From positions 7,073,001 to 7,137,000 of the forward strand of contig NZ_CP154260.1 in assembly GCF_039545795.1 (NCBI RefSeq): a DNA stretch of 64,000 bases, read 5' to 3'. The notes beneath the pieces are model-generated. The model saw only the letters and a program-made list of their open reading frames with translations, did not search any database and had not been told where the DNA came from. Each line of letters starts with the position of its first letter. Positions within the stretch are counted from its first letter, which is position 1. Below, piece after piece: positions 6,568 through 15,467 of this stretch. A program made the position numbers and the translations under genes. Origin of the DNA: Chitinophaga niabensis. GTDB lineage: Bacteria > Bacteroidota > Bacteroidia > Chitinophagales > Chitinophagaceae.

Positions 6568-7701
6568 CTATTTACAATGTAAAACGTTATTCTTCCAGTA
6601 GAACTGCACCAGGCCAAGGCTGTTCAACTGGTCCAGGAAGTTTTGCAGGGGACGGTGCCGGTATAACTTACCACGCAGCCGCATATTACCAGCTTCCGGG
6701 TTATCAATCACCAGGTCTACATCATACCAGCGGCTCATCATTTCTCCTATCTCGCGGATAGAAGCATCCCTGAAGTAATGTTCGCCCTGGCGCCATGCAA
6801 GGGTGGTTTGCTGGTCAAAATCACGCATCACCAGTGGTTCGCCGGTAGCTACCACCACTTCTTTACCCGGATCCAGGAGCAGTTTGCCGGAGCCAGACTG
6901 AACGGCCACTTTACCCTGTACCAGTGAAGTGATCACTTGTGTGGCCCTGTAAGCATTCACGTTGAAGGAAGTACCTAATACCTGGATATCTGCCTGCCCT
7001 GCATGTACAATAAAAGGGCGGGCAGCGTCCTGTTTCACGGTGAAGTAGGCTTCCCCTTCTATGAACACTTCCCTTTGATTACCCGGGAATTTAAAAGGAA
7101 AACGGATCTTGGAAGTGCTGTTCAGCCATACCTGGGTACCGTCTGACAGTACTACCTGGTAGTCCAGCGTAGGAGGAACAGTAAGCGTGTTCCAGCCGGT
7201 GGCGCCTTCATTATCCTGTACGTCAAATTTCAGGACGCGGTTATTATTCTGAACATTGGTATTCTGCAGGTTGATGTTCTGCTGGCCGGAATCGCTCATG
7301 GTGATCACCTGTCCGTTTGCCAGTTGCAGGGTAGCGGAGCCTTCTGCTGCCTGGGCTATTTGCTGTGGCTGCAGGTTAGCTTTTTTACCGGGCATCCAGA
7401 TATAGGCGCCTACAGCCACTGCTGCCAGCAATGCAGCGGCAGAAACCCAGCGGGTACGATTGCGCCGCCTGGCCCTTTGGGCATTATATCGTTCATAAAC
7501 ATTATCCAGGCCGGCCCGGAGGTTCACATTTTCCAGGTATTCACGTGCATCATCTGCCGGAACCTGCTGAACTTCTTCGCGGATCTTCCTTGCTTCCTCA
7601 CTGGTGGCCAGTATGCCGTCCAATTCAAGCTGTTCCTCTTCGGAAATGATCCCGAAGTGTTCCTTTATGATTAATTCCCGTATGTACAGTTCATTCTCCA
7701 T
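6568..7701 (-). CDS. FecR-family anti-sigma factor
   Basis: 377 residues. The N-terminal cytoplasmic part (about 1-80) has the FecR N-terminal pattern IIKEHFGIISEEEQLELDGILA. One membrane helix (VSAAALLAAVAVGAYIWM) follows at about 86-103. The periplasmic FecR domain has LSDGTQVWLNSTSKIRFPFKF and VFIEGEAYFTV, and a C-terminal DUF4974-like domain ends with WRQGEHYF...LRGKLYRHRPLQNFLDQL. It should hold the divergent ECF sigma factor until a TonB-dependent transporter signals. Unusually, no susC-like gene follows on either side. A GATATTTG box lies about 23 nt before the ATG. Confidence 0.93.
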   Translation of the reverse strand: MENELYIRELIIKEHFGIISEEEQLELDGILATSEEARKIREEVQQVPADDAREYLENVNLRAGLDNVYERYNAQRARRRNRTRWVSAAALLAAVAVGAYIWMPGKKANLQPQQIAQAAEGSATLQLANGQVITMSDSGQQNINLQNTNVQNNNRVLKFDVQDNEGATGWNTLTVPPTLDYQVVLSDGTQVWLNSTSKIRFPFKFPGNQREVFIEGEAYFTVKQDAARPFIVHAGQADIQVLGTSFNVNAYRATQVITSLVQGKVAVQSGSGKLLLDPGKEVVVATGEPLVMRDFDQQTTLAWRQGEHYFRDASIREIGEMMSRWYDVDLVIDNPEAGNMRLRGKLYRHRPLQNFLDQLNSLGLVQFYWKNNVLHCK

Positions 7702-7948
7702 GCTGCTTATAAGATTCCATTTACCAAATATCAGGGTGAATTTAAGTGTAATATATTTCCGCTTATCCCTATTTTAGTCTTCATTAACGGGCATTTAACG
7801 TTCAAATTTGTTTTTTTGATAAAAATTGCGACTTGATGAGACTATCAAAGCATACATCTTTGTCTAAATAACAGCACAACAATATCAACCAACTTCTCTG
7901 TACAGCACGCATACTGCTTTATTAACCAGACGTACTATTTTAAACCAT
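7702..7948. promoter_or_regulatory. Divergent promoter region between fecR-like and ECF sigma genes
   Basis: A 247-nt AT-rich gap. On the minus strand GATATTTG (one mismatch to TAnnTTTG) precedes fecR. On the plus strand CATCTTTG near 7855 is a one-mismatch box for the sigma gene. No clear operator was found. Confidence 0.4.
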
Positions 7949-8533
7949 ATGGACGACAAATGCATCATAGCAGAAATGAAAAAAGGTAATACGGCCGCTT
8001 TCAATCACTTGTATGACAAATACTATAAGCCGCTATTTGCCTTTGCCTATACAAAAATGGGAAATATTCAGGATGCTGAAGATATTGTGCAGGAGCGTTT
8101 CCTGGTACTACTCACCAATGAAGGCATCTGGGCACGTATCACAGATCTGCGTCCTTACCTTTACAGGATGGTGAACAATGCCTGCCTCCATGAACTTTCT
8201 GCACATGAGTCCAAATCAAAGAAAGAACAACTATATGGCCAGTATCTCGTTGCCGGTCATGAAAACGAACTTCCGGAGGTGCTCCGGCAAATGAATGAAG
8301 AGTCCCGCAGCCGTGTTATGACACCATTACTATCCAACCTGGGCCGCCAATGCAGAAGAGCGCTGGAACTCGTTTATATGGAAGATAAATCCTATGTAGA
8401 AGCAGGGAAGATCATGGGCGTTTCCAAAGAAAGTATCAAAACACATCTTAGTATAGGGAAAAGCTATTTCAGGAAAAGAATAGATACCCTTATTAATCTC
8501 GCGGCACTGGTTTGCCTCGTTCGCTTATGGTAG
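7949..8533 (+). CDS. RNA polymerase ECF sigma factor
   Basis: 194 residues. Region 2 is visible as FNHLYDKYYKPLFAFAYTKMGNIQDAEDIVQERFLVLL (residues about 18-55), and region 4 as RRALELVYMEDKSYVEAGKIMGVSKESIKTHLSIGKSYFRKRI (about 137-180). The region 2 motif reads QERFLVL where QEVF is usual. The C-terminal tail LINLAALVCLVRLW is hydrophobic. It is divergent from its probable anti-sigma partner. With no transporter gene nearby, its regulon cannot be inferred from context. Confidence 0.92.
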   Translation: MDDKCIIAEMKKGNTAAFNHLYDKYYKPLFAFAYTKMGNIQDAEDIVQERFLVLLTNEGIWARITDLRPYLYRMVNNACLHELSAHESKSKKEQLYGQYLVAGHENELPEVLRQMNEESRSRVMTPLLSNLGRQCRRALELVYMEDKSYVEAGKIMGVSKESIKTHLSIGKSYFRKRIDTLINLAALVCLVRLW

Positions 8534-8731
8534 ATCATGCATATTCACCTCACGTTAATTTTCCCGGCATTAACAAAAACACCTTCCCCCTAACTTTCAA
8601 TTTGATCATCTTATAATCAATAGAGTTTTGATTTAGATTTATTATGGTTAATAAAGAGTAGCGCCGGATTATTCCTGGTCTGGCTTACCTTTTGATTAAA
8701 CGGTTTGGTAGCCCTCAAATATCCGGTATGC

Positions 8732-8961
8732 ATGAGTACATCGAGAAGTAAGATCAGGCATCTGACCTATAAAAAATACGAGAACATAACATTATACTAC
8801 TTTCAGTCAACAACCTGGAAGCAACCCGAAGTAAAGGAAACGCTTGTGAAAAAGCCAATACAAAAAACGCAGCCTCTAATGTTCCTGTGTTAATATTTTG
8901 TATCAGTCTTTTATTAATACTGGCTGTTTTATCAGCCATTTTTTTAATCAGATTGAATTAA
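8732..8961 (+). pseudogene. Possible frameshifted small membrane protein gene
   Basis: In the 439-nt gap between the sigma gene and 8973, two frames look coding but do not join. From ATG 8732 a basic stretch (MSTSRSKIRHLTYKKYENI) runs to a stop at 8893. In the next frame, a Lys/Asn-rich stretch leads into NVPVLIFCISLLLILAVLSA and IFLIRLN, a clear C-terminal membrane helix that stops at 8961, 11 nt before the next gene. No ATG opens the second frame. One indel would join the two halves. It could instead be a short gene with a non-standard start. The rest of the gap shows nothing recognisable. Confidence 0.3.
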
Positions 8962-8972
8962 CCTGAACCCGT

Positions 8973-9824
8973 ATGCACACCTTACAACAGATCATTTTAG
9001 AAAAAGTATGCCCCGGCATATTGATCAGTACCAAAGAACAAATGCCTATTCTGCTGGAAGAGGTCAGAGCGCAGAAACTGGCCATTACAGCCAATTTAAA
9101 AGAACTTTCTGATGACGACAGTAAGAAAGAACATATCACAAAGGATGTGCAGGAATGCCAGTTTCAAATGATCCTCTGGCTGGAGATACTGCATAAATAC
9201 CAACAACATTCGGATGATTCGCTGATTGCTTTTTATCTGGAGCTGGAAGGGATGCTGCATGGTATCTTAATGGGCCTGGAACAGCATTTCTCCGAATATC
9301 TCGCCATTGATTACCAGTTACCGCAAAGTTATGTGGTGATCGTTAGCCGCCAGATGGAAGAACGTATTGCAGATATGAAAGCGTTCCTGCGTAAACGTAA
9401 TGTAGAAGAACCTTTACTGGATATCATGTTCAGTCCTATGCTGAACCATAGAGGAAATCTTTCTTTCAGAATGGTGATGTACTACAGGAGATTACTGTTC
9501 CTGCTGAATGATCACGGCAGCTTATCCAATGAAGAATACATTGATCAGCTGCATTACATCCTGTACGAATACAATTTCAACTCACCGGAGTACTTTATTT
9601 ACTGTACAAACCTGATGCGCAAAAAATTAAAAGGATTCCATACTATCCGCGAAAAAAGAGCCTGCCTTAACTGGCATGAAAAAGAACTGAAGGGCCTGCC
9701 GGAGAGAGACATTGTATTAAGTGAGATGCAATCTTCTATCAGAACACGGATGCTCAACTGGCTGAAAGATGAGAAGCAATATGTACAATCATTGCAGTCC
9801 ACTCCACAGTCGCAGGTCCGATAG
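8973..9824 (+). CDS. Unknown soluble alpha-helical protein
   Basis: 283 residues with no signal peptide and no membrane helix. It is strongly helical and acidic, with a leading segment LQQIILEKVCPGILISTKEQ, a Tyr-rich middle (MVMYYRRLLFLLNDHGSLSNEEYIDQLHYILYEYNFNSPEYFIYC) and a charged C-terminus. The middle part is loosely reminiscent of RteC-like proteins of Bacteroidota elements, but the match is not convincing and no other mobile-element gene is near. It lies 11 nt after the putative small membrane frame and 56 nt before the GH20 gene. Its function is not assigned. Confidence 0.6.
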   Translation: MHTLQQIILEKVCPGILISTKEQMPILLEEVRAQKLAITANLKELSDDDSKKEHITKDVQECQFQMILWLEILHKYQQHSDDSLIAFYLELEGMLHGILMGLEQHFSEYLAIDYQLPQSYVVIVSRQMEERIADMKAFLRKRNVEEPLLDIMFSPMLNHRGNLSFRMVMYYRRLLFLLNDHGSLSNEEYIDQLHYILYEYNFNSPEYFIYCTNLMRKKLKGFHTIREKRACLNWHEKELKGLPERDIVLSEMQSSIRTRMLNWLKDEKQYVQSLQSTPQSQVR

Positions 9825-9880
9825 AAATTTTTCATGAAGATTATTATCTTTAATGCTTTATCAACAAGGAAGTAATCTAC

Positions 9881-11449
9881 ATGAAAAAATCATTATTGCT
9901 AATACTGGTATGCATTTTCGCAAGCCGGGTGGTGGTTGCACAGGAGCAGAGTTGCCCGGTGATCCCTATGCCAGACCAAGCCACTTTTGCCCAGGATCAT
10001 TTCTTATTGCAGGATAATACCCCTATCATCGCCAATGACCCTGCATTACAGGGCACTGCACATTCCCTTCAAAAATTATTACTGCGTTACACAGGTGTTC
10101 GCACTGCCATTCAGGATAAGAGTGAGCAGCCTGCCATTATTTTTCAGCTGGAGAAAGTAAGCAATCTGGAAGGGTATAACCTGCAGATGAGTAAAAAGGC
10201 GGTTGTGATCAGTGCAGGAAATGAAACCGGTCTTTTTTACGGTGCGATCTCTTTTTTACAGCTCGCAAGGAAGTTTCCCGGTAAACCCATTCCCTGCTGG
10301 AATATCAAGGATGCACCGCTGTACAAGTGGAGAGGTTTTATGTTGGATGAATCCCGCCAGTTCTTCGGAAAAGAAGAAGTGAAAAAGATCCTGGATGAAA
10401 TGGCTTTCTATAAACTGAACCGTTTCCACTGGCATCTTACAGATCAGCCGGGCTGGAGGATAGAGATCAAACAATATCCCCGTCTTGCCCTTGTGGGCGG
10501 CATCGGTAATTACCACGATTCCATTGCGCCTGCTCAATATTATACCCAGCAGGATGTAGCAGAGATTGTTGCTTATGCGGCTGCACTGCACATTTCCGTT
10601 ATTCCTGAAATTGATATGCCGGGCCATGCAACTGCCGCTAACAGGGCTTATCCGCAATTCAGTGGCGGTGGCTCTGTAAAACATCCTGAATTCACGTTCA
10701 ATCCCGGAAAGGAGGAAACATACCAGTACCTCAGTAATATCCTGAAGGAAGTGGATGTGCTCTTTCCTTCCCAGATGATCCATATTGGTGGTGATGAAGT
10801 AAGTTTTGGAAACGAGAAATGGAAAACAGATCCCGCTGTGCAGGACCTGATGAAACGCCAGAAATTGAACTCCCTCCTGGATGTAGAGCATTATTTCCTT
10901 AAAAGGATGGCCGATACGGTTGTGAAGCTAAACAACAGCATCCTGGGCTGGGATGAAGTAACTGCTTCTGCTTTGCCTCCCGGTAAAACCATCGTTTTCT
11001 GGTGGCGCCATGAAAAAAAGGATGAACTAAAGAATGCTTTGGAGAAAGGATATAAAGTAGTGCTTTGCCCGCGCCTTCCTTTCTATTTTGATTTTGTGCA
11101 GGATAGTGCCGCTACGGTTGGCCGCAGATGGCCGGGTAACCAGTTCAATGAACTGAAAAGCGTGTATGATTTTTCCCTGAATAGTTTACCCGATAACGTT
11201 AACAGGAACAGCCCGCTGATAGAAGGTATACAGGCTAATCTCTGGACGGAAACAATTGCTTCCAGGGAGCGGATGTATTACCTTACTTTCCCCAGGTTGA
11301 TTGCATTGGCAGAAGCTGCATGGACCCAACCGGCTAAGAAGGATTTTGTACAATTTCAAAAGCGGCTTAAAACAGCACTACCCTTGCTGAAAGCCCGGGG
11401 AATCTATTATTTTGAGAATTCTAAGCTAACACCGGAACCAGTAAAATAA
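9881..11449 (+). CDS. Secreted beta-N-acetylhexosaminidase, GH20
   Basis: 522 residues. A Sec signal ends near residue 20 (VVVAQ). The GH20b N-terminal domain spans about 26-140, and the catalytic barrel begins at YKWRGFMLDESRQFFG. Key motifs are HWHLTDQPGWRIEI, EIDMPGHA near 243-250 and the catalytic Asp-Glu pair in HIGGDEVSFGN (D305, E306). The C-terminal LWTETI and AEAAWTQP segments close the active site. It should release terminal GlcNAc or GalNAc from chitin oligomers or glycans by substrate-assisted catalysis in the periplasm. A near-consensus box TATCTTTA (9845-9852) lies upstream. Confidence 0.95.
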   Translation: MKKSLLLILVCIFASRVVVAQEQSCPVIPMPDQATFAQDHFLLQDNTPIIANDPALQGTAHSLQKLLLRYTGVRTAIQDKSEQPAIIFQLEKVSNLEGYNLQMSKKAVVISAGNETGLFYGAISFLQLARKFPGKPIPCWNIKDAPLYKWRGFMLDESRQFFGKEEVKKILDEMAFYKLNRFHWHLTDQPGWRIEIKQYPRLALVGGIGNYHDSIAPAQYYTQQDVAEIVAYAAALHISVIPEIDMPGHATAANRAYPQFSGGGSVKHPEFTFNPGKEETYQYLSNILKEVDVLFPSQMIHIGGDEVSFGNEKWKTDPAVQDLMKRQKLNSLLDVEHYFLKRMADTVVKLNNSILGWDEVTASALPPGKTIVFWWRHEKKDELKNALEKGYKVVLCPRLPFYFDFVQDSAATVGRRWPGNQFNELKSVYDFSLNSLPDNVNRNSPLIEGIQANLWTETIASRERMYYLTFPRLIALAEAAWTQPAKKDFVQFQKRLKTALPLLKARGIYYFENSKLTPEPVK

Positions 11450-11451
11450 GT

Positions 11452-11482
11452 AAAGCCCCGATCGTACGATCGGGGCTTTTTT
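11452..11482 (+). terminator. Rho-independent terminator after GH20
   Basis: AAAGCCCCGATCGT and ACGATCGGGGCTTT pair almost without a loop, and a T run follows. It sits 2 nt after the stop codon. Confidence 0.92.
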
Positions 11483-11528
11483 AATACCTGAATTGTAATA
11501 TCTTCGGATACTTAACAAAATCTGCTTC

Positions 11529-13376
11529 ATGAAATACGCAATACCGGTGGCCCTGCTCTTCACTGCAGCTGCCTGTAATCAACCTCCTGCAACCCAGGCA
11601 GCCCAGGACTCTGCTGTAAATGTAAAAGACAGGCATACTTTGTCCAATGCGGACAGTATCAGCGTGCAACACCTGGACCTGGATATTGCCGTGAACTTTG
11701 ATAAACACCTGATCAGCGGCAGCGCTGCCTGGACGATCGAGAATAAAGCCAAGGCTGACACACTACACCTGGACACGGATGGATTAACGATTGACAGTGT
11801 TACGGTAGACGGAAAGAAAGTAACACATAGCCTTGATGCTGTATTACCTAACCTGGGCAGCAGGTTGAACATTCCTGTGGAAGCGGCTTCGCACCAGGTG
11901 GTGATCTGGTATGGCACAAGCAGTAAAGCAACAGCCCTGCAATGGCTGGAACCTTCACAAACACTGGGTAAAAAACAACCCTTCCTTTATACACAATCTG
12001 AATCCATTTATGCCCGCACCTGGATCCCCTGTGCAGACGGGCCCGGTATCCGTTTTACTTACAATGCCCGCGTGACGGTACCTAAAGGCCTGATGGCTTT
12101 AATGAGTGCAGAGAACGCACAGCAGAAGAATGATAGCGGTGTATATCATTTTAAGATGGAACAACCCGTGCCTGCCTACCTGATGGCACTGGCAGTAGGG
12201 GATATTGGCTTTAAGTCCATCGACCAACGGACAGGTGTATACGCAGAACCGGCTATGCTGGAAAAAGCGCATTACGAATTTGCTGAAGTGGGTAAGATGG
12301 TGACTACGGCAGAATCTTTGTACGGCCCATACAGATGGGGGCGTTATGATGTACTGGTATTACCTCCCGGTTTCCCGCTGGGGGGTATGGAAAACCCACG
12401 CCTCACTTTCTGTACACCTACCATCATAGCAGGAGACCGTTCACTGGTAAGCCTCATTGCACACGAACTCGCGCATAGCTGGAGTGGCAACCTGGTGACC
12501 AATGCCACCTGGGAAGATTTCTGGCTCAATGAAGGCTTCACTGTTTACTTTGAACGCCGCATTATGGAAGCCATGATGGGAGCGGATTATGCGGATATGT
12601 TATGGGAACTGGGTTACCAGGACCTGGAAGAAACTGTGAATGAACTGGGTAAGAACAGCAGGGATACCTGGTTAAAACTGGACCTTACCAACCGCAACCC
12701 GGATGATGGTTTAACGGATATCGCCTATGAGAAGGGTGCACACTTCCTGCGACTGGCAGAAGAAACTACCGGCCGTACCAGGCTGGATTCTTTCCTGCGC
12801 AATTACTTCGATACCCATGCATTTAAAACCATGCACACGGCACAGTTCCTGCAATATTTAAATGAGCACCTCCTGAAAGGAGATACGGCTTTAGCTAATA
12901 AGATCAATATCGATGCCTGGGTATATGGACCTGGCATACCTGCTAACTGCCCGCGTGTACCGCAGAAACGTTTTGAAAAGGTAGATGCTGAACGCAAACA
13001 CTTCCTGGAAGGAGCGCCGGTAGCAACGGAAGGCTGGACTTCTCACGAATGGCTGCACTTCCTGCGTAAAATGCCTAAACCTTTAACAGTAGCACAGATG
13101 GAGCAGCTGGATAAAGCATATCATTTTACCCAAACGGGCAATAGTGAGGTGGCGGACCTTTGGTTCATTATGTCCGTAGCGGCGGATTACACACCTGCAT
13201 TCAGGAATATGGAAACCTTCCTGAGTACGGTGGGGCGCCGTAAATTCCTGACGCCTTTATATACAGAGATGATGAAAACGCCGAAAGGGCAGGAGATGGC
13301 GAAGAGGATCTATTCAAAATACAAACAGAATTACCATCCTATAGCACAGGAAACACTAAACAAACTGATCAAATAA
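11529..13376 (+). CDS. M1-family zinc aminopeptidase, lipoprotein (LTA4H-like)
   Basis: 615 residues. The signal peptide ends in the lipobox TAAAC (Cys near 16), so it is predicted to be lipid-anchored and periplasm- or outer-membrane-facing. The M1 architecture is clear: an N-terminal beta domain, the exopeptidase motif GGMENPRLTF, and the zinc site HELAH at 312-316 with the third ligand in LNEGF at 335. A C-terminal helical domain follows as in leukotriene A4 hydrolase/aminopeptidase B. It should remove N-terminal residues from peptides. TATCTTCG at 11499-11506 is a one-mismatch promoter box. A terminator follows the gene. Confidence 0.94.
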   Translation: MKYAIPVALLFTAAACNQPPATQAAQDSAVNVKDRHTLSNADSISVQHLDLDIAVNFDKHLISGSAAWTIENKAKADTLHLDTDGLTIDSVTVDGKKVTHSLDAVLPNLGSRLNIPVEAASHQVVIWYGTSSKATALQWLEPSQTLGKKQPFLYTQSESIYARTWIPCADGPGIRFTYNARVTVPKGLMALMSAENAQQKNDSGVYHFKMEQPVPAYLMALAVGDIGFKSIDQRTGVYAEPAMLEKAHYEFAEVGKMVTTAESLYGPYRWGRYDVLVLPPGFPLGGMENPRLTFCTPTIIAGDRSLVSLIAHELAHSWSGNLVTNATWEDFWLNEGFTVYFERRIMEAMMGADYADMLWELGYQDLEETVNELGKNSRDTWLKLDLTNRNPDDGLTDIAYEKGAHFLRLAEETTGRTRLDSFLRNYFDTHAFKTMHTAQFLQYLNEHLLKGDTALANKINIDAWVYGPGIPANCPRVPQKRFEKVDAERKHFLEGAPVATEGWTSHEWLHFLRKMPKPLTVAQMEQLDKAYHFTQTGNSEVADLWFIMSVAADYTPAFRNMETFLSTVGRRKFLTPLYTEMMKTPKGQEMAKRIYSKYKQNYHPIAQETLNKLIK

Positions 13377-13380
13377 TCTC

Positions 13381-13410
13381 AAAGGCCCCGATCATATCGG
13401 GGCCTTTTTT
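13381..13410. terminator. Bidirectional terminator between M1 peptidase and DUF1345 genes
   Basis: AAAGGCCCCGAT and ATCGGGGCCTTT form a long stem with a short loop and T runs in both directions. It serves the convergent genes that end at 13376 and 13409. Confidence 0.92.
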
Positions 13411-14089
13411 ATTTCTTCAATCCGGCGATCAGGTTGATGGTAAGCGCTACTACAAAGGTGTTCAGGATAAAAGACAAAAGGGCGTGAACAAGGGACATCC
13501 GCCTGATAATGCGGGATTCTATCTGTACATCAGATACCTGGAAGGTCATGCCGATCACAAAAGAGAAGTAAGCAAAATCCAGGTAGTCCGGTTTTTTCTC
13601 TTTAGGGAAATTAAGTCCTTCTGCATGTTTTGTATTATCGCCGATGGCATCATCATAATATAAATGCGCGTAGTGTACAGTGAAGGTGGTATGTACCATT
13701 GCCCAGGAAAGTAACATCCCTCCAACGGCTACGGGTATATAAAGCGCTTTGGCTGTATTACTGGTATCTTCTGAGAGCATCAGCAGCAATACCGTGAACA
13801 TGCTGGAAAAGGCGGCGATCAATATGATCAGGAATACGTACAACATGCTGCCATCATCTTCCCTGGCCACTTTCCTGATCTGTTCCGGCGGGCGGTAGAA
13901 AAAGACCGTCCAGCTGATAATGATGTAAGTAAGGGCAAACACATCCCAAAGCAGGGTGTATAATAACAGGGGATTCAGTTCAGCATTCCTGACAAAAAAG
14001 AAGGTGAGCAGCGCCAGCCCAAGGCTTATCAATATCTTGTACGTGGGGTGCGTGAAGATCAGCAGGTCAGTGATGCGGGTTTTAGTCAT
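13409..14089 (-). CDS. DUF1345 family inner-membrane protein
   Basis: 226 residues from the ATG at 14089. The longer start at 14122 would place the first codons inside the neighbouring terminator hairpin, so it is unlikely. About five hydrophobic helices are visible. The conserved [13 protein letters not shown] and [21 protein letters not shown] motifs are diagnostic of DUF1345, a family of unknown function found near transporters and stress genes in many bacteria. Confidence 0.85.
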   Translation of the reverse strand: MTKTRITDLLIFTHPTYKILISLGLALLTFFFVRNAELNPLLLYTLLWDVFALTYIIISWTVFFYRPPEQIRKVAREDDGSMLYVFLIILIAAFSSMFTVLLLMLSEDTSNTAKALYIPVAVGGMLLSWAMVHTTFTVHYAHLYYDDAIGDNTKHAEGLNFPKEKKPDYLDFAYFSFVIGMTFQVSDVQIESRIIRRMSLVHALLSFILNTFVVALTINLIAGLKK

Positions 14090-14100
14090 ACTTAAAGTTA

Positions 14101-14137
14101 AAAAAAACAGCTGTCTCTGCAAAGAGAGACAGCTGTG
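14101..14137 (-). terminator. Rho-independent terminator after the PepSY-like gene
   Basis: On the minus strand ACAGCTGTCTCT pairs with AGAGACAGCTGT around a short loop, followed by an eight-base T run. It lies between the PepSY-like gene and DUF1345. Confidence 0.9.
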
Positions 14138-14162
14138 CTAAGTTAAAATGGCGTGATAGAAC

Positions 14163-14606
14163 CTATGCTTTTTGCAGTTTCTTGAGTGTGGTCAGCGGAA
14201 TACCGTTCTGAGCCTTTATGATGGTCCATTGGGTTTTGCTTTCCAGGGTGATCACGTAAGTATTTTCTCCTTCAACATTGTATTCAACAATAGTTCTGAT
14301 ATTTTGATCAGGGAAATGTTTGATCAGCTTATTGATCACATTTACCGGTAACTCTGTATCTGTAATATAACGGGAGGTAGCGAGCAATTCACCTGCTTTA
14401 TTGAAGTGTGCAGTTACCTTGGAGTTTTTCAGATTGAATTTGGCAATAGTGCTTTCTTCTGAATGATACCATGCAACATCGGAAGCACCTGCGAATTCCC
14501 TCTTGAAAGTATTCATGGCTTTTTTGTTTTCAGTAACGTTGTCATTACTTGCAAAAGCTGCACCTGCGGTGAACATGATAGCGAGGATAGTGATGATCTT
14601 TTTCAT
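14163..14606 (-). CDS. Secreted PepSY-like (putative BLIP-like) protein
   Basis: 147 residues: a Sec signal (MKKIITILAIMFTAGAAFA), then a small alpha/beta domain with FKREFAGASDVAWYHSEES, VTAHFNKAGELLATSRYI and ITLESKTQWTIIKAQNG. This is the pattern of the Bacteroidota PepSY-like, beta-lactamase-inhibitor-like family, usually periplasmic and of unknown role. It is transcribed alone and has its own terminator. Confidence 0.75.
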   Translation of the reverse strand: MKKIITILAIMFTAGAAFASNDNVTENKKAMNTFKREFAGASDVAWYHSEESTIAKFNLKNSKVTAHFNKAGELLATSRYITDTELPVNVINKLIKHFPDQNIRTIVEYNVEGENTYVITLESKTQWTIIKAQNGIPLTTLKKLQKA

Positions 14607-14973
14607 AATATTTTGTTTTTAGAGTTTTAAATTTTGTGTTGTTGTTGATGATGTAAAAGTAATCCGCGATGAAGGGGGCAACAAGCTAATAGTTAGGAAT
14701 GGTTCCATCACGAAGGGGTGTTGAAATGCTTTGAATGCCTTACTGGTAAAGGTTTGTGAGGGATTGGAAAAGTGATGGGGATGTTATGTTGTTACGGACG
14801 GTTGGTTATGCTAAAAACGGGATTTTCGAAATCGGACACGTATTCTCAAAAGCGGACAAAAAAGGGGTAGTTGAGGGCTGAAAATGGGTGTATTTAAGGG
14901 GAGAGTGGGAAAAGGCATTCTCAAAAGCGGACACTTATTTGCAAAAATGAACGAAAAAGAGGCTTTTTTAGCA
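14607..14973. other. Non-coding gap with three TGTCCG-type repeats
   Basis: 367 nt with no credible gene. It holds the promoter of the PepSY-like gene on its left side and three 17-bp repeats (14822-14933) on its right. The minus-strand operon ends at 14974 with no strong terminator visible. Confidence 0.6.
14822..14933 (-). repeat. Three direct copies of a 17-bp motif (TGTCCGMTTTYGARAAT)
   Basis: Copies at 14822-14838, 14842-14858 and 14917-14933 are all in the same orientation. Read on the minus strand they are TGTCCGATTTCGAAAAT once and TGTCCGCTTTTGAGAAT twice. The first two start exactly 20 bp apart, about two helical turns. They could be operator sites or remnants of a repeat family. 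Confidence 0.65.
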
Positions 14974-15453
14974 TTATAAGTCCTTCAGCATCCAGTTATC
15001 ACAGCTAAAATGCCCTGTATTCCCCATAGGGCCGTCCAGGTAAATGAAGCCAAGGTGTTCATATAACTTCCGGGCCTTTTCCAGTGCAGGCATTGTTTCA
15101 AGGTAACATTGGGTATAGCCGTTCTCACGGGCAAAATCAAGGCATTGGGCAATCAGGGTGCGGGCAATACCTTTCCCCCTGGTAGCAGGTAGCAGGTACA
15201 TTTTCTGCAATTCACAAACATGATCCGGGCCTCCGTCCAATGGATGGATCCCTGCGCCTCCCGCAATCACACCATCTACCAGGGCTACAAAGTAAATAGC
15301 GCGTGGTTTGGCAAACACGACAGACAAGTGATCAGTAGCTGCATCCGCGAATGCAGTACCGGGTTTATTGGCACCGAATTCTGTGAGCGTACTTCTAACG
15401 ATATGTGCAATGGTAGCATCGTCTTCCGGCTGAATGGGTCTGATGGTAATCAT
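14974..15453 (-). CDS. GNAT-family N-acetyltransferase
   Basis: 159 residues, cytoplasmic. The acetyl-CoA site is visible as the TRGKGIARTLIAQCL helix-loop (about residues 95-110), with the later ARKLYEHLGF motif of the C-terminal half. The substrate is unknown. It lies 14 nt after the FAD oxidoreductase gene on the same strand and is probably the last gene of the SusC/SoxC-like operon, or a passenger. Confidence 0.9.
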   Translation of the reverse strand: MITIRPIQPEDDATIAHIVRSTLTEFGANKPGTAFADAATDHLSVVFAKPRAIYFVALVDGVIAGGAGIHPLDGGPDHVCELQKMYLLPATRGKGIARTLIAQCLDFARENGYTQCYLETMPALEKARKLYEHLGFIYLDGPMGNTGHFSCDNWMLKDL

Positions 15454-15467
15454 GCCGGCAAATTACA

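Noticed and set aside
8973..9824. RteC-family conjugative-element regulator
   Set aside because: Only a vague likeness in the Tyr-rich middle. No conjugation or integrase genes are nearby, so the protein is left unassigned.
10256..10891. Long minus-strand frame of 211 codons
   Set aside because: It lies wholly antisense within the GH20 gene, whose motifs are unambiguous. Its translation is Cys/His-rich without domain features.
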